Part shown: positions 43,962 to 52,394 of the stretch, one piece after another
How the letters are laid out: each line of letters starts with the position of its first letter
Numbering within the stretch: position 1 is the stretch's first letter
Source: an uncultured Bacilli bacterium
GTDB taxonomy: Bacteria > Bacillota_I > Bacilli_A > RF39 > UBA660
Assembly: GCA_910585045.1 (NCBI GenBank)
Contig: CAJUCD010000002.1
Location: forward strand, 1 to 64,000
DNA: 64,000 nucleotides
Direction of reading: 5' to 3'
Notes under the pieces: model-generated
What the model was told of the DNA's origin: nothing
What the model saw: only the letters and a program-made list of their open reading frames with translations
Database searches by the model: none
Translations under genes and position numbers: made by a program

Positions 43962-45866
43962 ATGTTTTTTAGTGAAGTTCATGATCGAATGAGATTTGTC
44001 TTTTTAATATGTATAATTATTTTAATAGCTATAATTATAAAAGTTTTTTATATACAGGTATTTAGTTATGAAAAATTAAATAGTTTAGCAGAAGGATTAT
44101 GGAGTAGAGAATTACCAATAAAGGCTGATCGTGGTTTAATAGTAGATCGCAATGGTAAGGTGCTTGCTAGTAATTTAACTACTGTATCATTAGTTGTTGT
44201 ACCAGGTCAAATAAAAGAGCCAGAGAAAGTGGCTAAAGATTTAGCAGAAATTCTTGATTCAGATTATAAAGATATGCTTTTACATGTAACTAAGTCGACT
44301 TCAATAGAAAGAGTGCATCCTGAGGGAAGAAGACTTAGCTATGATATAGCAGAAAAGATTAATAAATTAGGTTATGATGGGGTTTATCTTTTAAAAGAGA
44401 GTAAACGTTATTATCCTTATGAGACAGTTTTATCTCATGTTTTAGGTTATGTAGGTATTGATAATCAGGGTTTATCAGGATTGGAATTATATTATGATGA
44501 CTATTTAACAGGTGCTGATGGAGCGATAAAATATTTTTCGGATGGAAAAGGTAATAAATTAGAATTAACAGAAGTTTATGAAGCTCCAACTAGTGGTATT
44601 ACTTTGCAACTTACGATTGATATGGATTTACAAATGGCAATAGAAAATGAGTTAGATAATGCAATTGCTAAATATAATCCAGAACAAGCATTAATTATGG
44701 CGATGAATCCTAATACAGGTGAAATATTAGCAATGGCAAGTAGACCTAATTTTAATAGTAATGATTATCAGAAATATAAAACAGAAGTTATTAATCGAAA
44801 TCTTCCTATTTGGATGACTTATGAGCCAGGAAGTACATTCAAAATAATTACGTTATCAGCTGCTTTAGAAGAAAAAACTATTAATTTATTTGAAGATACT
44901 TTTCATGATGGCGGAGCAATAAATGTAGATGGAGCTACTATTCACTGTTGGAAGGCTGGAGGTCATGGTTCACAAACAATGTTGCAGGTTGTAGAAAATT
45001 CTTGTAATCCAGGCTTTGTGCATATAGGTAATACTCTTGGCACAGAAAAATTAATGAGTTATATTGATAAATATGGTTTTGGTAATAAAACAGGGGTAGA
45101 TTTAAATGGAGAATCATCGGGAATTTTATTTGATATAAATAAGATGGGCCCAGTAGAATTAGCAACAACAAGCTTTGGTCAAGGAATTAGTGTAACACCT
45201 ATTCAACAAATTAGAGCAGTATCGGCAGCTATTAATGGTGGAACATTATATACACCTTATATTGTAGGAAGCTTTTTAGAGAGTGAAACTAATAGTTTAA
45301 TAAAAAAAATAAACCCGCAAAAAGTAAGACAAGTAATTAGTAGTGAAACTAGTAAGTTAGTTAGACATGCATTAGAGAGTGTAGTAGCTAACGGTTCAGG
45401 AAAAAATGCTTATATTGAGAATTATAGGGTAGGCGGAAAAACAGGAACTGCTCAAAAAGTTAAAGATGGTAAGTATTTGAGTGGAAATTATATTTTGTCT
45501 TTTATTGGTTTTATGCCTGCTGATTCACCAGAAATAGCTGTTTATGTTGCAATAGATAATCCTAAGGGAGTGACACAGTTTGGTGGTGTAGTGTCAGCAC
45601 CTATAGCTAAGAGTGTTTTAAATTCTGCAATTGAGATTCTAGATATAAAACCAAGTTTGGAGACAATGCCTAGAGAATATACTTGGTTAGATGTTAAATA
45701 TGTTAAAATGCCTAATGTGATAGGATTAAGTAAAGAAGAAGCTAAAAAGGTATTAAAAGGCTTTAAAGTGGAATATTCAGGGTCTGGTGATACTGTTATA
45801 TATCAATCGCCAGAAAGTGAATATTATGTAGAAGAAACGGGAACAATAAAAATACTTTTAGGCTAG
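43962..45866 (+). CDS. Class B penicillin-binding protein with PASTA, SpoVD-like
   Basis: 634 residues: membrane anchor about 12-34, dimerisation domain, transpeptidase, C-terminal PASTA (KMPNVIGLSKEEAKKVLKG). Active site Ser291-x-x-Lys294 (STFK), Ser-Cys-Asn in VENSCNPGF, KTGTAQK. The Cys in the S-x-N region is shared with SpoVD/PBP2-type proteins. Followed by mraY and an FtsW/SpoVE-type SEDS gene, as in the Bacillus spoVD-mraY-spoVE order without murE and murD. Could act in spore cortex, elongation or division. Confidence 0.88.
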   Translation: MFFSEVHDRMRFVFLICIIILIAIIIKVFYIQVFSYEKLNSLAEGLWSRELPIKADRGLIVDRNGKVLASNLTTVSLVVVPGQIKEPEKVAKDLAEILDSDYKDMLLHVTKSTSIERVHPEGRRLSYDIAEKINKLGYDGVYLLKESKRYYPYETVLSHVLGYVGIDNQGLSGLELYYDDYLTGADGAIKYFSDGKGNKLELTEVYEAPTSGITLQLTIDMDLQMAIENELDNAIAKYNPEQALIMAMNPNTGEILAMASRPNFNSNDYQKYKTEVINRNLPIWMTYEPGSTFKIITLSAALEEKTINLFEDTFHDGGAINVDGATIHCWKAGGHGSQTMLQVVENSCNPGFVHIGNTLGTEKLMSYIDKYGFGNKTGVDLNGESSGILFDINKMGPVELATTSFGQGISVTPIQQIRAVSAAINGGTLYTPYIVGSFLESETNSLIKKINPQKVRQVISSETSKLVRHALESVVANGSGKNAYIENYRVGGKTGTAQKVKDGKYLSGNYILSFIGFMPADSPEIAVYVAIDNPKGVTQFGGVVSAPIAKSVLNSAIEILDIKPSLETMPREYTWLDVKYVKMPNVIGLSKEEAKKVLKGFKVEYSGSGDTVIYQSPESEYYVEETGTIKILLG

Positions 45867-45951
45867 ATTGTGAAAAAAATGTCAAATGATTTATTAATTG
45901 CAGGAATTTTTCTTAATATGTAGTATAATTATTAAAAGAAAGAGGTGGGTT

Positions 45952-46944
45952 ATGTTAATACTTGCTAAGGCGGCAATGGCTATCTTATTGGGGTTTATTT
46001 TAGCAATAGTTACAGGACTAGTTTTGATTCCTATTTTTAGAAAATTTCATATTGGCCAGTATGTTAGCCATTATATTGGTGAGAGACATTTAAAAAAAGA
46101 GGGTACTCCAACCATGGGAGGATTAATATTTATTATACCTACTTTAATTGCTTTATTTTTACTTTATATTAATGGAAGTATAGAAATAACTCATAGTTTA
46201 ATTATTTTGATTTTTGTTTTTGTTAGTTATGCAATATTAGGTTTTGTAGATGATTATTTAAAAATTAAATTTCATAATAATAAAGGTTTAACTATAGTTA
46301 GTAAATTATTAGTACAGATGCTTATAGCTTTAATTTTTTTCTATATATTTATGAGTAATGGTGGAAAGTCTGATTTAGTTATTACAAGTTTAGGTATTAA
46401 TATTCCTCTTGGGTGGACTTTTGGTTTATTTATATTATTCTTATTGGTTGGAACTAGTAATGCTGTTAATATTACAGATGGTTTAGATGGTTTAGCTGGG
46501 GGACTTAGTGCAATTGCTTTTTTTGCTTTTGGAATTATTGCTTGGAATACAGGTTGGTTAGTTGGATATCAAGAGATTGCGATATTTTCCTTTGTTTTGG
46601 CGGGTTCTTTATTAGGTTTCTTAGTATTTAATGCACATCCAGCTAAAGTTTTTATGGGAGATTTAGGTTCCTTATCTTTAGGAGCGGCTTTAGCTACAAT
46701 TGCTATTCTTACACGACATGAATTATCTTTGGCTCTTATTGGGGGAATATTTGTAATTGAAACACTTAGTAGTTTAATTCAAATTATTGCTATTCGAAAG
46801 TTTAATAAAAAAGTATTTAAAAGGGCGCCTTTACATCATCATTTTGAAGTTGTAGGATTAAATGAACAAGATATTGTACGTTATTTTTGGGTAGCTGGTT
46901 TAATTTTAGCTATGGCTGCTATAACATATGGTGTATGGTTATAA
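45952..46944 (+). CDS. mraY: Phospho-MurNAc-pentapeptide transferase MraY
   Basis: 330 residues from ATG 45952 (AAGAGGTGGG upstream). Ten-helix enzyme making lipid I on the inner membrane face. Signature blocks: HLKKEGTPTMGGLIFI, ILGFVDDYLKI with the catalytic Asp pair, NAVNITDGLDGLAGGL, NAHPAKVFMGDLGSLSLG and RAPLHHHFE. Confidence 0.96.
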   Translation: MLILAKAAMAILLGFILAIVTGLVLIPIFRKFHIGQYVSHYIGERHLKKEGTPTMGGLIFIIPTLIALFLLYINGSIEITHSLIILIFVFVSYAILGFVDDYLKIKFHNNKGLTIVSKLLVQMLIALIFFYIFMSNGGKSDLVITSLGINIPLGWTFGLFILFLLVGTSNAVNITDGLDGLAGGLSAIAFFAFGIIAWNTGWLVGYQEIAIFSFVLAGSLLGFLVFNAHPAKVFMGDLGSLSLGAALATIAILTRHELSLALIGGIFVIETLSSLIQIIAIRKFNKKVFKRAPLHHHFEVVGLNEQDIVRYFWVAGLILAMAAITYGVWL

Positions 46945-46945
46945 G

Positions 46946-46968
46946 TGAAGTTAATACTTCATTTTTTT
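46946..46968 (+). terminator. Intrinsic terminator after mraY
   Basis: Perfect six-pair stem TGAAGT / ACTTCA with loop TAAT, then seven T. Read-through to the next gene is possible. Confidence 0.65.
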
Positions 46969-47066
46969 ATTTGAGTAATTTGGTTAATAAAGCCTATCTT
47001 TAATATTTAAAAATGTATAGTAGTTCTACATTTTTTTCTTTGTAATAAATATTAATAGGTGGAGTT

Positions 47067-48152
47067 ATGGACAAGAAGAAATTTGATTATGTTTTATTGA
47101 TAGCTGTTATTATAATTAGTGTTTTTGGAATTACAATGATATATTCTGCTAGTTCGATTTGGGCAGAATTTAAATTTCATGATGCTTTAAAATATGTAAA
47201 ACATCAGAGTTTATTTTTTATAGTCGGAATAGTTATACTTTTAATATCTTCAAAAATGGATATTGAATTTTTAAAAAAGAAAGCTAATTTAATTTTAGGA
47301 GTTTGTTTAATATTATTAATTTTAGTTTTAATTCCAGGAATTGGTTCTGTTAGAAATGGTTCTAGAAGTTGGTTTGGAATTGGAGGCCTAGGAATTCAGC
47401 CTAGTGAATTTGCTAAAATAGGATTAATTATATATACAGCAAAATATCTTTCACGAAATCAGAAAAATATGAAAGATATAAAAAAAGGAGCACTTCCTAT
47501 TTTTTTAGTAATAGGTGTATTTTTTCTATTGATAATGTTAGAGCCTGATTTTGGAACGGCAATGGTTATTACACTTACACTTATTTGTTTAATATTTATT
47601 TCAGGACTTAAAATATCTTTTTTTGTAAAATTGGGATTGTTAGGAATTTTAGGAATAGTAGGACTTATTATTGCGGCACCATATCGCATGGCTCGTATTA
47701 TATCTTTTTTAAATCCGTGGAGTGATCCTTTAGGTTCGGGATATCAAATTATTCAAAGTTTATATGCTATTGGTCCAGGTGGTTTATTAGGTCAGGGTTT
47801 TATGAATTCCAGACAAAAACATTTTTATTTGCCTGAGCCACAAACAGATTTTATTTTTTCAATTATTAGTGAAGAATTTGGTTTTATGGGAGTAATTATT
47901 GTATGTAGTTTTTTCTTTTTAATTTTTTATAGAATGTTAAAAGTAGCAATGAGCTCTAATGATTTATTTAAAAAGTATTTGGCTTTTGGTTTGGCTTTTG
48001 GGATATTTATTCAAGCAGGTCTTAATTTGGCAGTTGTAGTTGGTTTGATTCCTGTTACCGGAGTAACTTTACCATTTTTTAGTTATGGAGGTTCTTCGCT
48101 TTTAGTTTCAATGCTTAGTGTGGGCTTGGTTTTAAATATAAGTAGAAGATAG
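47067..48152 (+). CDS. ftsW: SEDS peptidoglycan polymerase (FtsW/SpoVE type)
   Basis: 361 residues with about ten membrane helices and AGGTGGAG upstream. SEDS blocks: MIYSASSIWAEFKF, GSVRNGSRSWFGIGG, IQPSEFAKIGLIIY, EPDFGTAMVI, YQIIQSLYAIGPGGLLGQGF, LPEPQTDFIFSIISEEFGF and LPFFSYGGSSLL. It polymerises glycan strands with a partner class B PBP, probably the one at 43962. FtsW versus SpoVE versus RodA cannot be separated by sight, but the mraY neighbour favours FtsW/SpoVE. Confidence 0.9.
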   Translation: MDKKKFDYVLLIAVIIISVFGITMIYSASSIWAEFKFHDALKYVKHQSLFFIVGIVILLISSKMDIEFLKKKANLILGVCLILLILVLIPGIGSVRNGSRSWFGIGGLGIQPSEFAKIGLIIYTAKYLSRNQKNMKDIKKGALPIFLVIGVFFLLIMLEPDFGTAMVITLTLICLIFISGLKISFFVKLGLLGILGIVGLIIAAPYRMARIISFLNPWSDPLGSGYQIIQSLYAIGPGGLLGQGFMNSRQKHFYLPEPQTDFIFSIISEEFGFMGVIIVCSFFFLIFYRMLKVAMSSNDLFKKYLAFGLAFGIFIQAGLNLAVVVGLIPVTGVTLPFFSYGGSSLLVSMLSVGLVLNISRR

Positions 48153-48203
48153 ATTGATGGTATAAATTATATTAAAGCGCTGATAATAATAGTAGTGATA
48201 TTT

Positions 48204-48713
48204 ATGAAATTTAGAACAATGGGATTATGGATAGTATTTTTAGGTTTATTGGCAGGAATTGGTTATTTTGCAGTAACAGTTTTGGGGAAACCAACTTATA
48301 AAGTTAAATTTGATTCTAATGGAGGGTCAAAAGTAGAGTCATTACAGATTAAAGAAGAAAATGTGATAAATGCATTACCAAAAACAACCAAAGAAGGCTA
48401 TCGCTTTGTAGGATGGATTTTAGAGAATGAGATTATAGATGATAATTTTCGTGTTAGTAAAGATATTACTTTAGTAGCAAAATGGGAATTAGCAGATAAT
48501 AAAAAATATATTATAAGGTTTGATAGTTTGGGTGGCGGTGAAATAGAAGATAAAGAAGTAGCAGAAGGAGACATTGCTCAAAATATACCTGAGCCTTTTA
48601 AAGAGAATTATCAATTTATTGGGTGGTTTTATCATAATAAAGAGTTTGATTTTAGTAAGCCTATTATTTCAGATATGACTTTAGTTGCTAAGTGGAAATA
48701 TTTAGGTGATTAG
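48204..48713 (+). CDS. Membrane-anchored protein with two InlB-type (Flg_new) repeats
   Basis: 169 residues from ATG 48204. One membrane helix at about 7-26 (LWIVFLGLLAGIGYFAVTV), then two beta repeats: residues about 32-88 (VKFDSNGGSKVESLQI ... GYRFVGW ... DITLVAKW) and about 95-165 (IRFDSLGGGEIEDKEV ... YQFIGWFYH ... DMTLVAKW). This is the Listeria-Bacteroides repeat of surface proteins. Probably extracellular; partner unknown. Ribosome site is weak. Confidence 0.82.
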   Translation: MKFRTMGLWIVFLGLLAGIGYFAVTVLGKPTYKVKFDSNGGSKVESLQIKEENVINALPKTTKEGYRFVGWILENEIIDDNFRVSKDITLVAKWELADNKKYIIRFDSLGGGEIEDKEVAEGDIAQNIPEPFKENYQFIGWFYHNKEFDFSKPIISDMTLVAKWKYLGD

Positions 48714-48774
48714 AAATTGACATGACATAAATTGTGTGATAGTATAATACCTCATATGAGTGGAGGTATTAAAT

Positions 48775-49941
48775 ATGTTGAAAAATAGAGAAACTACAAT
48801 CCTTTATCAATTATGGCTAACACCGGAAACATTAGAAAATAAAATTGCTAATTATTTAAAACAGTCAGGAATAACTAGAGAAGAATTTGAGAAACCTATT
48901 CGCAAGTTTTTAGATTGTGAAACATTAGAAGATTTATTAAGTTGTATTGAGAATGATAATATTACATTATTTAGTGATTTACAATTAAAACTTATTATAG
49001 ATAAATGTGACCAATTATTAAAAATATTTGAAAGTAATTGTAAAAGAAAAAATAAAAAAATGAAGATTTTAAATGGGTTAGCTTTTGGAGGAGTGTTTAG
49101 TTTAGTTGTAGCTTTAGGCGCTTTATCTAGTGTTCCGCTGGCGGTTATATTGCCTATGGGAGCTGTTTTTAGTGGTTTAGTTGCAAGATCAGGGTATAAA
49201 ACTTTAAATAGTGAAAACTCTCAGTATAATAATATTATTAATAAATTAGATAATGCTATGGAAAAAATATTTCTTCTAATTACTGAAAAAGAACGAGTTT
49301 TAGCAGAAGAAGAAAAGCAAAAGAGATTAGAAAAAGATAATGCCAAAAAGCAACAAACAAAAACTGAAAGTCCAGAACAAATTTATAATTGTAGAGAATC
49401 TATTAATAATATTAATAAAATTATTTTATATTTACCTCAAGACAAACGATTTCTTGTTTCAAATCGATTAGCAGTGCTACAAGGCGCATATCGTGGTCCT
49501 AAATTAGTTTTAGAACTTTATAAATTAGAAGGAACTTTAAGACAAGTATTATCTTCAAGTAATCAATTTGCTGTTTTAGATAAACTTCAAGAATATAGCT
49601 TTGGTGTTGTTTCTTATAAAGATAAAGTGGCAGCTTTATTAGAATTAATGTTTAATGTGAGATTAAGTTTATCTTTTAATGACCAATTATTTAATCAGCA
49701 ATTATTTCAATCTTTTGCGATTTGTTTTTGGGATACTGTCGCTGTTTCAACAGAAGAAGAAATAGTAGTAATTGTTAAAAGTGTTTCTTCAGATTTAATT
49801 GATGAAATTATAAATGTGGGCAAGTTTAGAGTTAATACTTTGCCTGAAAATTTAATAAATTTAGAATTGCTAGGAAAAAGTGAATATCTATTGGCTTTAG
49901 CGGTATCTTATAGTCGAGAAATTGGTCAAGCAAGATCTTAA
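48775..49941 (+). CDS. Two-helix membrane protein of a local paralogous family (copy 3)
   Basis: 388 residues from ATG 48775 (GGAGGT seven bases upstream). Plan as at 27843 and 29113: helical N-terminus (ITREEFEKPIRKFLDCETLE), two membrane helices at about 97-138 (FGGVFSLVVALGALSSV, then AVILPMGAVFSGLVA), a coiled-coil KEKQ-rich stretch (about 170-200), and a helical tail with SFAICFWDTVAVSTEEEIV at the position of FWLAIKY in the others. Similarity is structural more than sequence-close. Function unknown. Confidence 0.75.
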   Translation: MLKNRETTILYQLWLTPETLENKIANYLKQSGITREEFEKPIRKFLDCETLEDLLSCIENDNITLFSDLQLKLIIDKCDQLLKIFESNCKRKNKKMKILNGLAFGGVFSLVVALGALSSVPLAVILPMGAVFSGLVARSGYKTLNSENSQYNNIINKLDNAMEKIFLLITEKERVLAEEEKQKRLEKDNAKKQQTKTESPEQIYNCRESINNINKIILYLPQDKRFLVSNRLAVLQGAYRGPKLVLELYKLEGTLRQVLSSSNQFAVLDKLQEYSFGVVSYKDKVAALLELMFNVRLSLSFNDQLFNQQLFQSFAICFWDTVAVSTEEEIVVIVKSVSSDLIDEIINVGKFRVNTLPENLINLELLGKSEYLLALAVSYSREIGQARS

Positions 49942-49964
49942 TTAGTAAAATTTTATTAAAAATT

Positions 49965-49995
49965 AAAAAAAGATAGTAAAATTATCTTTTTTTTT
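49965..49995 (+). terminator. Intrinsic terminator before ackA
   Basis: A-run plus GATA pairs with TATC plus T-run (eleven pairs), loop GTAAAAT; the T-run continues. Confidence 0.8.
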
Positions 49996-50024
49996 GTATA
50001 ATAAAGGTTATAAGGAGAGATATT

Positions 50025-51221
50025 ATGAAAATATTAACAGTTAATGCAGGATCTTCTTCATTAAAATTTAATTTAATAAGTTTACCAGAAGAAAGAGAAT
50101 TGATTAGTGGAAATTTTGAAAAAATAGGTTTAAATGGTGGTATTTATACTATAAAAATAAATGGTTCTAAAATAGGTAAAGAAGCAGAAATGAAGGATCA
50201 TAAAGTGGCAATTGAATTATTAATTAAGGAATTGCTTGAGAATAAGATTATTAAATCTTTAGATGAGATTGATGGCGTAGGACATAGAATTGTCCATGGC
50301 GGAAGATATACTAAAAGTGTAATTGTTGATGATGAGGTTATTGATTATCTTGATGAAAACTCTAGTTTAGCCCCTCTACATAATCCCGCTCATGTTTTAG
50401 GAATTAGAGCTTTTAGAGAAGCACTTCCAAATACTCCTATGGTTTGTGTTTTTGATACTGCTTTTCATCAAACTATGAAGGAAGAAGAATTCTTATATGG
50501 AATACCTTATTCTTTATATGAGGACTATCAAATTAGAAAATATGGTTTTCATGGAACTAGTCATAAATATATAACTAAAGTAATGAAAGAAAAATTAGGG
50601 AAAGATAAAGTTAATTTAATTAGTTGTCATATTGGAAGTGGAGCATCTTTATGTTGTATTAAAGATAATGAAAGTATTGATACTAGTATGGGCTTTACTC
50701 CTAATGCTGGTTTAATTATGGGAACTCGTTGTGGAGATATAGATTATTCATTTATACCATATTATATGAAAAAAAGTGGTGCTTCTATTGAAGAAGTAGA
50801 TAATATGTTTAATAAACAAAGTGGTTTATTTGGTGTAAGTGGTAGATTTAGTGATCATCGCGATATTGAAGATGGAATAAATGATGGTGATTATAGATGT
50901 GAGTTAGCTAATAATATGTATATTAATAAAATTGTAAATTATATAGCAATGTATTACGTTAAATTAGAAACAAAAGTAGATGCGATTGTATTTACTGCAG
51001 GTGTAGGAGAAAATGCTAGAGAGTTTAGAGATGATGTAATTAGAAAATTAGCTTGTTTAGGTGTTTATTTAGATGAAAAAAGAAATATGGAAACTGCAAG
51101 TTATTTAGATATAACAGAAGGAGTGATCTCTAGAGATGATTCAACTATTCCTGTATTTGTAGTGCCGACAAATGAAGAACTAATGATAGCTTTAGATACA
51201 TTTAAGTTGGTTACAGAGTAG
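50025..51221 (+). CDS. ackA: Acetate kinase
   Basis: 398 residues, standard. Makes ATP and acetate from acetyl-phosphate. Motifs: MKILTVNAGSSSLKFNLI, GHRIVHGG, VFDTAFHQTM, RKYGFHGTSHKYI, SCHIGSGASLCCI, GFTPNAGLIMGTRCGDID, TAGVGENA. AAGGAGAG upstream. pta is not adjacent. Points to fermentative metabolism. Confidence 0.97.
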   Translation: MKILTVNAGSSSLKFNLISLPEERELISGNFEKIGLNGGIYTIKINGSKIGKEAEMKDHKVAIELLIKELLENKIIKSLDEIDGVGHRIVHGGRYTKSVIVDDEVIDYLDENSSLAPLHNPAHVLGIRAFREALPNTPMVCVFDTAFHQTMKEEEFLYGIPYSLYEDYQIRKYGFHGTSHKYITKVMKEKLGKDKVNLISCHIGSGASLCCIKDNESIDTSMGFTPNAGLIMGTRCGDIDYSFIPYYMKKSGASIEEVDNMFNKQSGLFGVSGRFSDHRDIEDGINDGDYRCELANNMYINKIVNYIAMYYVKLETKVDAIVFTAGVGENAREFRDDVIRKLACLGVYLDEKRNMETASYLDITEGVISRDDSTIPVFVVPTNEELMIALDTFKLVTE

Positions 51222-52205
51222 GTGTTTAAAATTAATAATAATGTGATAAAAAAAATATATAAAAAAATAAAAGAATATGACAAAATTGTGATAGCAAGGC
51301 ATGTAGGACCTGATCCAGATGCCATAGCTAGTCAAACAGCTCTTAGAGATTCTATTAGACTAACTTTTCCTAATAAAGACGTTGTGGCAGTAGGGCTTGG
51401 AGTTTCAAAATTTAAGTATTATGGTATTTTAGATAAAATAGATAATGATAAGTATGCTGGTTCATTGCTAATAGTGTTAGATGTCCCTAATATTCATAGG
51501 GTAGATGGAATAGATGGTTTAAAATATAAGGAAATTATGAAGATTGACCATCATCCAGCAGAAGATGTTAAAGGAAAAGTTGATTGGACTGATGAAACTG
51601 CTTGTTCCACTTGCCAGATGATAGCAGAGCTAATTTTAAAATCGCCATTAAAACTAGATACTAAAATAGCGGGTAATTTATATTTAGGTGTAGTCTCAGA
51701 TAGTGATAGATTTTTGCTTAGCTATACAACGCCAAAAACATTTAGAGTGATGCATGAGCTTTTAGTGAAAAGTAAACTCGAATTTACTTCATTATATAAT
51801 TATTTATACGATAGAAGTTTAGATGAAGTGCGCTTTCAAGGGTTTTTATCGACAAATATGAAAGTTACGGATAATGGTTTAGGTTATATAGTTATTCCAA
51901 ATAGTATAATAAAAGAATATAATGTAGATTTAGCAACTCCATCTAATTTAATAAATAGTTTTAATTTTATTAGAGAAGTAATAGTATGGACTTTTATTAC
52001 AGAAGATGCTAAAAATAAAGCTTATAAAGTTAGTATTAGGTCTCATGGGCCAATAGTTAATAGTACAGCAGCTAAATATAATGGTGGTGGGCATAAATAT
52101 GCGAGTGGAGCTAGACTTACAAGTGAAGAAGAAATAGATTCTTTTATAAATGATTTAGATAGATTATGTGAAGAATATAAAAGAGGAAGTATTTCTAATA
52201 TATAA
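51222..52205 (+). CDS. nrnA: DHH-family phosphoesterase NrnA (nanoRNase / pAp phosphatase)
   Basis: 327 residues, GTG start immediately after the ackA stop (GAGTAGG overlaps as ribosome site). DHH motifs: VIARHVGPDPDAIASQ, LIVLDVPNIHRV, KIDHHPAED, LYLGVVSDSDRF; DHHA1 motif GGGHKYASGARL. NrnA degrades 2-5 nt RNA and dephosphorylates pAp. The HVGPD in place of the usual H-x-x-P-D is a small variation. Confidence 0.92.
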   Translation: MFKINNNVIKKIYKKIKEYDKIVIARHVGPDPDAIASQTALRDSIRLTFPNKDVVAVGLGVSKFKYYGILDKIDNDKYAGSLLIVLDVPNIHRVDGIDGLKYKEIMKIDHHPAEDVKGKVDWTDETACSTCQMIAELILKSPLKLDTKIAGNLYLGVVSDSDRFLLSYTTPKTFRVMHELLVKSKLEFTSLYNYLYDRSLDEVRFQGFLSTNMKVTDNGLGYIVIPNSIIKEYNVDLATPSNLINSFNFIREVIVWTFITEDAKNKAYKVSIRSHGPIVNSTAAKYNGGGHKYASGARLTSEEEIDSFINDLDRLCEEYKRGSISNI

Positions 52206-52207
52206 AT

Positions 52208-52236
52208 TGATAATTTTTGAGATTATCAGTTTTTTT
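52208..52236 (+). terminator. Intrinsic terminator after nrnA
   Basis: Perfect seven-pair stem TGATAAT / ATTATCA, loop TTTTGAG, then G and seven T. Confidence 0.8.
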
Positions 52237-52394
52237 ATGGTAGTATGTGTAGAAAATAGTTTGTATCAATTGCTTTATGAATCATTGTGATGAAATCTGC
52301 CTTTTTTGTATAAGTTTTGTCAAATTATAATACTTATGTTGTGGTAATGATTGACATTTGTTATAATCAAGTTAGAACCATTAAAGGAGGATAT

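Noticed and set aside
52350..52366. TTGACA followed closely by TATAAT upstream of ppdK
   Set aside because: Only about five bases separate them, so they cannot be the -35 and -10 of one promoter; only the extended -10 is kept.
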